Assembly (NCBI RefSeq): GCF_932526225.1
Contig: NC_064039.1
Location: 16,918,639 to 16,982,638 of the forward strand
Source of the DNA: Nematostella vectensis
Taxonomy: Eukaryota > Cnidaria > Anthozoa > Actiniaria > Edwardsiidae
Direction of reading: 5' to 3'
Length of the DNA: 64,000 nucleotides
Made by a program: the position numbers and the translations under genes. This document shows, piece after piece, positions 35,001 to 44,000 of the stretch. Each line of letters starts with the position of its first letter. Positions within the stretch are counted from its first letter, which is position 1. Under the pieces are notes generated by a model. It was not told the DNA's origin, did not search any database, and saw only the letters and a list, made by a program, of their open reading frames with translations.

Positions 35001-38000
35001 GGCTAAAACCAGTAACTTCATTTCTGTAAAAGAAAGATTACCAAAAAAACATTAGGTTATAACCAAAGGATTTTAGCATGTTTAAAAAAAATAGCCCCCC
35101 CCCCCCCCTCCCAAGGACATCCAAGTCACGCTACTTTTAAAGACACGCTATATACTACTTATTAACCGAGAGACGCCTCGGTCAATACATCAAGGCCTCA
35201 GTCCGAGATTTCCCTGTAATGACCGAACGTACGAGGTTAATATTTTATTTATTATTATGGCCTTTTCTTCGCCAATCTAATAGTTCGAAATAAAGAAAAA
35301 ATATATATTCCGGAAGTTGTTTTCGGCATCCGGTTGTGCGTGCATGATAGTGTGTTCACTGAACTGAAACTTGGCGATTGTCACGAAACAGATCAGAAAC
35401 AGAACTTTAATTATGTCAAGATCTAGACAAAATTCACCACTTGAATGATGAAAAAGCACATTGGTTTGTGCTTACTGTTTGTCATTTTAAATTGCAAAAT
35501 TAAGGGCGATAAATATGCCGTCGGTGTGTATGTGTCAAGGGCGGTGCGAAGATATGGTCACGTGATGCGTGACGTCATCAATGACGTCATTAAAAGTAAA
35601 ACTACCCTGACGTCGAAACATCGTGTGACAGCTAAACTTGTTATGTGTATGTTATGTGGGGAGAAGGGGGTTTAACAAATTGGGCGCGTGATTTGTGAAA
35701 TCGTTGAAATCGTCAAAAACAGAAATAAAATAATAATATTTAAAATATCTTAAATTATTAAGCGAGAATGGACAAAGATTTGGTCGTTTGGAGCTCCGCT
35801 TTTAGGCAATGCCTTAATCTATATATTATTAGCTCATGATTATGAACTTGAGAGACATAATAGGAAACATTCGACTGCAATTAATCTGCATGAGATAGCA
35901 GTGAGCATGAGTCATCCTAGCTCTAGATATTGGAGTTCCATTAACTGATTAAAGCATTGGGCATTATCTCCTCTTTTGGTGGTTAACCTTTTAACGGCAT
36001 TTTGACATTTTATTGTTTCTCACTACTTTTTACGGTGTATAACGAATAACGTTACTAAAATATCTTTCGCGTGTAAGTTTTTTTCCCGCCATAAATCGAT
36101 TTTTCCGCCTAAAATCTCGAGTTCCCGGATGATCGTGAGCGTGTCTGACAACCAAATTACGAAATTACCGAAATAATTCTCAACAACTAGACACTTTGAC
36201 ATGTATTGCTCTTTCATTGTCAAAAGATACAGACCGCGCTTTTCCCTCGGAAATAAGTACTCTAAGTATTTAATTGAATCCGTCTAAGCTTTTGTGCTTC
36301 TTTGGTCTTTTATTGTTAGTAATTACCAACAATAACACATAAACTTAGGAACTTTAGATGACCCAAGAGGAAATTGACTGGGATCTCTGCGCTATCTGCC
36401 CAAAACAGACTACATCGAACTTGTAGTCGGTACAGCGTTGGTGACGAAGATGATCAAGCTGTCACATGAAAATATACGCGGTCCTGCTCATCGAGCACTC
36501 TTCCCAAGGGCCTTCCAGCCTTCTTTGTAATGAGACGGGTACAAGTCGCAATCTTCTTCATAAACTTAAAACCATAGAACTAGGCCCAAAGATTTTTCAA
36601 CGTGTGCTAAAGATTAGAGATGAAGAGCTGATCGCGAAGTTGAGTAAAGGAACTGATCTTGTCGCCTTAGAAGGGAAATACCACAGCAAGTGTTTAACCC
36701 ATTTGTACAAGAAGGCAGGTTTTGCAAAGATAGTGAGAGAAGATATGCTTGGAATTGTGAATACGTTTAATGGTAATTTCAACGAGAACTGCCAAAAAGA
36801 GTCCGTACCGAAATCCCTTTTGGCTCTAGTCAACATGATTCTGTATGGTCCTGATATCGAGTCACAGTCCAGCAACCTGCCCTCCTCTCAAGGGGGGCTA
36901 ACTATCGCCCAGTTTCTTCAATAGAACGTCCCTAAGCGACGCAAAAAGAAGGCCGGAAGAGAGCGTCAGAATAAGCTGCGAGAGACACCGGTCGCCATAT
37001 ATACAGGTCTTCTTGTTCATGCAAAGACCAGAAGTAGGGATCTAGTCCAGGCCTTGTCTTCGTTGGGTCTGAGTGTTACATACGATCGTGTCCTGGAAAT
37101 TTCGACAACATTAGGAAACGCAGTTTGTCGCCGCTATCACCAAAAAAAGCGTTGTCTTTTCCTCCTGACCTGCGGAGAGGGCTCTTAACATCGACCAAAA
37201 ATAAAACAGGAACAAAATCTTTATATTCTCCGTCAACCATACAACATGGCGGGCTCCTGTCTTCTACCCCACCCATTATGCCTTGCGGTCCTACATACCT
37301 ATCACTTCCGGTCTAAAACAACTTCCGGTTTATTACACTACATCCCTTCCTTTCCAGATGAATATTAATAAACAGCAATTAAAAACTGTCTCTAGTCCTG
37401 TCTTAACTGTAAACAAATCAAAGTGTTTCTAGTCCTGTCTTAACTCAAGTGAAGTACATAGTCCTTGAACTTCTCCAGCATCCGGGTTTCTCGCCTTGGA
37501 CGCACATATATATCATTGTCATTATCCGGTTTGTCACTCAGTCCTCCGCTCTGTTCTTCATTCTGCTTTGGTGTCTCCTTAGTTTCTGCTGGTATAAACG
37601 GTTTAACAAAAGAGCTATCCTTCTTATAAACAACACCGTCCTACGATTCAACTGAAACCTCACGACCTTCTTTCATTACAACCGTATAAGGATCTGGTTC
37701 GAAATTAGGTGCTAGTTTTCCAGAGGTCTTAGTATTCTTAAGTAGCACCCCATCTCCTGGATTCAGTTTCTTTGTAACTGCACCACGCCTTTTGTCAGCA
37801 TATCTCTTATGCAACAGTTTCTGCTCCCAACCTCTTTCTCTCGTCCCTTCATCCAACACCAAAGCATCAGGTCTCAACTTTTGTAGTTTAGTCTTAAGTT
37901 CTCTGCCGAAAATTAACTTTGCAGGCGAAGCCCCTGTACTCACTTGAGGCGTAGATCTGTATGCAAGGAGGAATTTAGCGAGTTTCTCCTGCCACCTTTT

Positions 38001-41000
38001 TCCCTCCACTGCGGCAACTTTAATGGTTTTCAGGAATGTCCGATTTTGCCTCTCTACTTCCCCGTTGGCCTGTGGCCACAATGGTTGTGTCTTTCTGTGT
38101 ACAATACCATTCTTGTTAAAAAAATTCTCAAACTCTGCAGATATAAATTGAGCCCCGCCCTCTGCTTTCACAGTGTAAGGGTTTCCAAACCTTGCAAAGA
38201 TTTCAGTCAGTGCATCCACAATCATTGAAGTCACAGTATATCGCATGATTACAACTTCGTAATTTCGACTATAGTAGTCAATTACAACCAGTACATTCTC
38301 ACCACTAGGAAAAGGTCCCATTAAGTCTAATGCAATGTCCTGCCATGGACCTGTGGATGGTTCTGTTCTTTGCATAGGTTCAGGTTGGGCTTAATTGTCC
38401 CATCACCTGGCAACCATAGCAAGATTTACTCAACTTCTCCGCATCGGAATCCATTTTGGGCCACCACACTTTGGTTTTCAATAAACTCCTAGTTTTTACA
38501 ATCCCTTTTTTTGTTTTGTATGCAATTTTGAACAGTGTCTCAAGCATTTTATCCCTCGTTTATCGCCCGCTATCGGTAGCGAGCGTGTCTTATCCCAATA
38601 AAGAGTCAAATTCTCGTTATGCTAAATCCCATACTCTTTAGTATGTCTAGCGCCGTATTACGGCGTAAAGCCCCGTGCATACTGCGCCAACACAAGCCTG
38701 CATTGCTGGCGAATTCTTGCTCGACTGACCACAAGACAAAGGAAATGTCAGAAAGTTTCTCATTTTGACATTTCCTTTGAAATGCTGGCTGGTGCTGGCA
38801 CATTTTGCACGGGGCTTTTAAGTGTACAAGCCCCCTAGAAATCAGCTCATCAGCAGGTACAAAATGCAAACTACATTTTTCGGTGATTCCTTTTGTAGCC
38901 CGAGTTAACGCTGGTGCAGCGTCTAGTTCAAGTTACAAGATGCATATGACACAGCTCTCCAGTTTCAAGCCATTTGGGCCGGCATTCTGAGAGTTACGTT
39001 GTTCTGTTTCTCCTTGTACATAAGAAAGAGAAAGGTTGCACACTTTGGCCCTAGGCTGCCGTAAAAACTGAAGTAATTCGCTTCTAGCTTGCCCGGAATT
39101 CAATATTTTTTGCAAAATTTCCTCGCACCATTTTAGTCTGATCTTCCTAGATGCCTTCGAGTCCAATCTCACTTCGATATCTAAATTCTCACCGCTCCGA
39201 AATCACAAATTAGCTAACCTCGTCCGATTATCCTTCCGACCGTCTCACCTGATACGGCCTTCAACGGTCGCGACAAACTACCTCCCGTACCCTCCCCGCT
39301 GTAACGATATCCGGTTTATACAACTTCCGGTGACGTCACACACCACGTGCACAGACACGCTTGTACGAGTTTCGTAGACTTGTAGTTGTTCTTTGAGATA
39401 AAGAATATAATCGTCTCATATGTCTCGGTGTTCTTTCTTCGTTCTTCATCGTTCCTTCAGCTAAGAAACGATACATGGTGTCAGAAATAGAGGACTCACA
39501 GTCTCTGTAAAAGAATACAGTGAGAAGAGGACCCAAAATGCCAGACGAAAGCGAAGAGTCGACGAGTGTGCATGGGTTTGTACAAACCAACCTCCAACTA
39601 CCGCAAAAGCTAGAGACGAGAGGCAACTTAGCTAACAATTGGAATACCTTTAAAAGGCTCTGGATAAACTACGAAATAGCCTCGCAACTAGATAAACAGA
39701 GAATGGAGCTGAGAACGGCTACTTTGATTTCATTCATTGGTCCCGAAGCACTTGAGATCTACGACGGTTTGCCCTTTGCAAACGAAGAGGACAAAACAAA
39801 TATCAGTCGCATTATGGAGCTCATGGAAGCGCACTGCGTTATAGAAACGAATGGGATCTATGAAAGGTATTTGTTTAACCGAAGAAACCAGGAAAATCGT
39901 GAGTCAGTAGAAAGCTTTATCGCTGCACTTAGATCACTTGCTAAAACTTGTAATTACGGCGAATTGCAAGATGGAATGATTAGGGACAGAATCGTAGTCG
40001 GAATAGCCGACAACAGTATTAGGAAGAAATTGCTGACGGAAGCTAAACTCACCTTAGCAAAGTGTGTTGACATATGCCGTGCAAATGAAGCTACTGCTAA
40101 AAGGCTAAAGGAAATGTCCCAGCAATCCGGCGAAATAAGCGCTATTACCACAGGCCCCCCGCGCAGAAAAACAGGGTCAAAAGGGGGTAGAAGGCAGGAA
40201 CCCAGAAAACCGCCACATACGGATAGCAGCAAATCAAATCCCCACCCCAAATGTAAATTCTGCCATAGATTACACCCTAGAGCTAAAGAAAAATGCCCTG
40301 CTTGGCAGAAAACATGTGATACATGTGGAGAACTTAATCACTTCTCAGTAGCATGTAAGGCTCTAAAAGCAAGCAAGAAGGGTAAGAAACCAATACACAA
40401 TCTTGATTATGAAAGAGACAGTGACTATGGTGCATTATTTACTGTGGAGTCTGTGGACACTCTGAACACAAATCCACTCAGCCCTAAGAAAATTTATGCA
40501 CACATGCGCCTTCGTGATGAGCTAATCAAGTTCCAATTAGATTGTGGAGCCACAGTCAATATCTTGCCAGAAGATTTGTATAAGAAAGTTTCAATGACCC
40601 AAAATTGGAACGCTTACAGAAAAGCAGCGCAACACTAGTCATGTTTAACAAGTCAGAGCTAAAACCGCTAGGGTGGTCAACATAGAAACCCTCAACCCAA
40701 AGAATAATGATCTACTGCTCACGAAGTTTGCAATAGTCCCTAGAGGCTACACCCCACTGCTAGGTGCACAGTCCGTACAGAATTTCAAGCTAAGGACAGT
40801 GAACAGTGAGAACATTATGTCTTTGTCAGACTCAAGCCCAACCTAAGACCCAGTTAGTGAATTTCCAGCTGTGTTTACAGGGGAGGGTAAACTAGATCAA
40901 AAGCTACACCTAGAGCTCGACGCAATTGTCCCCCCTGTAATCTTCCCAGTCAGGAAAGTGCTCCTGGCAGTACGAGAACCACTCAAAAACGAAATTGATC

Positions 41001-44000
41001 GGTTAGTGGGGTTAGGAGTCCTTCAGTCGGTAGATGTTCCCACAGAATGGGTATCCTCAATGGTTGTTGTCAAGAAGCCTAACGAAAAGATAAGACTCTG
41101 CATAGATCCGAAGCCCCTTAACGAAGCGTTAAGGAGGAATAGATACCCTCTACCAGTGATTGATGACTTACTTCCGCAGCTTACTAATGCCAAGGTGTTC
41201 AGTGTTGTAGATGCGAAGAACGGATTCTGGCATATACAACTGGATGACGAGAGTAGTTTCCTGACTACATTTGGTACCCCATGGGGAAGGTACAGGTGGA
41301 CGAGGATGCCGTTCGGTGTCGCCCCAGCCTCCGAAGAGTTCCAGAGGAGATTGGAACAAGCACTAGAAGGCCTGGAGGGTCTCAAACCAATCTTCGATGA
41401 CATCCTTATCTTCGGAAAAGGTGACTCCAAAGAAGAAGCCATCAGAGATCATGATGCCAAGTTGAGATCCCTCCTCGAGCGCTGTCGCCAAAAGGGTATC
41501 AAACTCAACAGGGAGAAGCTGAAGCTGCGTTGTGCTGAAGTCAAGTTCATGGGTCACGTGGTATCGACAGACGGGTTGAAGCCAGACCCCCGACAAGTTA
41601 CAGGATATTGAAGAAATGCCTACACCAACAAACAAGCAAGATATCAAGAGGTTGCTTGGTATGGCAAATTACCTCCAGAAGTTTGCACCGAATCTCTCAG
41701 AAGCAGCTGCACCGATGCGCGAAGTGCTCAGAGAAGAGAACCAGTTCCACTGGGACGAGCAAGTACAAGGCTAAAGCTTCAAGAATGTGAAGAAGATTGT
41801 TTCACAAGCACCAGTCCTGAAGTTCTTCGACCCACTCGAAGAAGTCGAGCTGCAGTGTGATGCATCAGAGAAAGGGATGGGAGCCTGTCTAATGCAGAAG
41901 GGACAGCCCATCGCATATGCGTCACCCTCTCTAACAGAAACCGAGAACTATGCTCAGATTGAGAAAGAAATGCTGTCCATTATATTTGGAGTGGAGCGCT
42001 TCAAGCATTATCTGTATTGACGGCCAATAAAAGGTGAAACGGATCACAAACCTCTTGAAAGCATTTTCAAGAAAAGCCTCATTAGTGCCCCCAAGCGCCC
42101 ACAAAGAATGATGTTGCGACTACAGAAGTTTGACCTGCAAGTCCACTATAAGAGAGGAGCTGAAATGTACTTTGCAGACACCCTAAGCAGAGCCTTCCGA
42201 GGGCAGAAGAAGAGTTCTAGTCGAGATGATGTAGGAGATGTGATGCTACTAGGAGAGATGAGAGGTACGACTGAGCGAGAAGTAGAAAGTATTGACATGA
42301 TACAGTTTCTACCTGTCTCCGAATCTACCCAAGCATCACTACGACAAGCTACAGAGCAGGACACAGCTATGAGAGAGCTGAAGTCTATAATCCGACAAGG
42401 CTGGCCAGAGGTGAAGGATGACGTTCCTGTGAGCATCAGAGATGAGTTGTCACTACAAAACGGCCTGGTCTTCAAAGGAGAGAGGTTAGTGATTCCCAAC
42501 AGTTCCAGAGTAGAAATGTTGGCTAAGATACATGCCAGTCACATAGGGATCCAGGGATGACTCCGTAGGGCTAGAGAAGTCCTATACTGGCCTGGAATGA
42601 ATAAAGAAGTAGAAGAGTATGTTGCCAAATGTGAGATTTGCAACAGTCACTTATCAGAGCAAGGCAAAGAGCCAATCATATGCCATGAAATCCCCAACCG
42701 CTCATGGGAGAAAGTAGGCACTGAATAGGAAAGACTATGTACTAACAGTTGATTACTATTAAGGCTTCTTTGAGGTTGACAGGTTGGAAGGCAAGACTGC
42801 AAAAGAAGTGATGAGGAAGATCAAACCACACGTGGCCAGACATGGTATTCCAGACCAGATTATGAGTGACAATGGCCCGCCATTCGACTCGCATGAGTTT
42901 ACAAACAGTTGTGGAATTGAACATGTGACCAGCTCCCCAGGCTATGCCCAATCCAATGGAAAAGTAGAGAATGCAATCAAGACGGCAAAGAATCTGATGA
43001 AAAAAGCCACAGAATCAAACAAAGACCCGTACTTGGCTCTACTGGATTGGCGGAATACACCAAGCGAAACAGTTGGTTATTCACTAGTTCAAATATTGTT
43101 CAATAGGAGAACCAAGACACTCCCTACCAACTTCCAGCAGACTCTTGAAACCATCAGTGCCCAGAGATGTACGCCAGAAGCTCACGCTACAGAAGGCAAG
43201 GCAAAGCTTGAATTACAGCCGTGGAGCAAAGGAGTTAGAAGTTAGAACCTACAGTGGGAAAGGCCAAGCAATTGAAGCAAGCAAGAGTTGAAGGAAAAGT
43301 TGATATTCGATCATATCAGGTACGTACTGAAGACGGACGGGTTTACCGACGAAACAGACGACACCTGCGGAAAACCAGAGAGCAGATGCAGCCACCGCAG
43401 CAAGAAGAGATAGAAATGCAATGCCCTTCCCCCAAGCAGACCTGCTAAACCGGCGATGCCTACGACAAACAAGCAGCAGCAGCAGGAGAAACAACCTTCA
43501 GAGAAAGCCCCTGAGAATACTGCCCAGGATGTCCCCGATGTCCCAGCGGAGCAACGCACGAGTTCAGGAAGGGTTGTGAAACCGCCTGTACGTTTTCAAT
43601 AGTTTTATTTTCCAAGACAGTGACATTTTGTTAGTGTATTTTTGTTTAATTTTGGAAGGGGAGATGTAACGATATCCGGTTTATACAACTTCCGGTGACG
43701 TCACACACCACGTGCGCAGACACGCTTGTACGAGTTTCGTAGACTTGTAGTTGTTGTTCTTTGAGATAAAGAATATAGTCGTCTCATATGTCTCGGTGTT
43801 CTTTCTTCGTTCTTCATCGTTCCTTCAGCTAAGAAACGATACACCCGCTAGTGACAAATAGCTTCCCGATGTAAAGAAACATCTCCCAAACACAGCTTGC
43901 GGCTCTCATCATTGGCTCTGAACCCGGAATGCAGGGGGAAAAACCACCACATGGTTCTCTGAAGGGCTGTGGGATTTTTTGCGCTAAAGACTCCACTCAA

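Larger units (their letters stand above)
39300..43843 (+). mobile_element. Complete Ty3/Gypsy LTR retrotransposon with 5-bp target duplication, defective
   Basis: LTRs at 39300-39475 and 43665-43843, flanked by CCCGC on both sides (39295-39299 and 43844-43848). A TGGTGTCAGAA primer-binding site follows the left LTR and a GGAAGGGGAGA polypurine tract precedes the right one. The interior encodes Gag-protease, RT, RNase H and integrase in the Gypsy order, but with many stops and shifts. It is inserted in receptor intron 1 in antisense orientation. Confidence 0.95.

Noticed and set aside
35277-35459. Minus-strand ORF with a hydrophobic segment (IIKVLFLICFVTIA) as the receptor signal peptide exon
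   Set aside because: No usable donor in the frame before its stop. The exon at 45584-45648 has a strong donor and the right phase for exon 2.
35445-35675. Plus-strand 76-codon ORF with a signal-peptide-like start
   Set aside because: Lies antisense in receptor intron 1, no family match, and the CRE palindromes fall inside it; likely chance.
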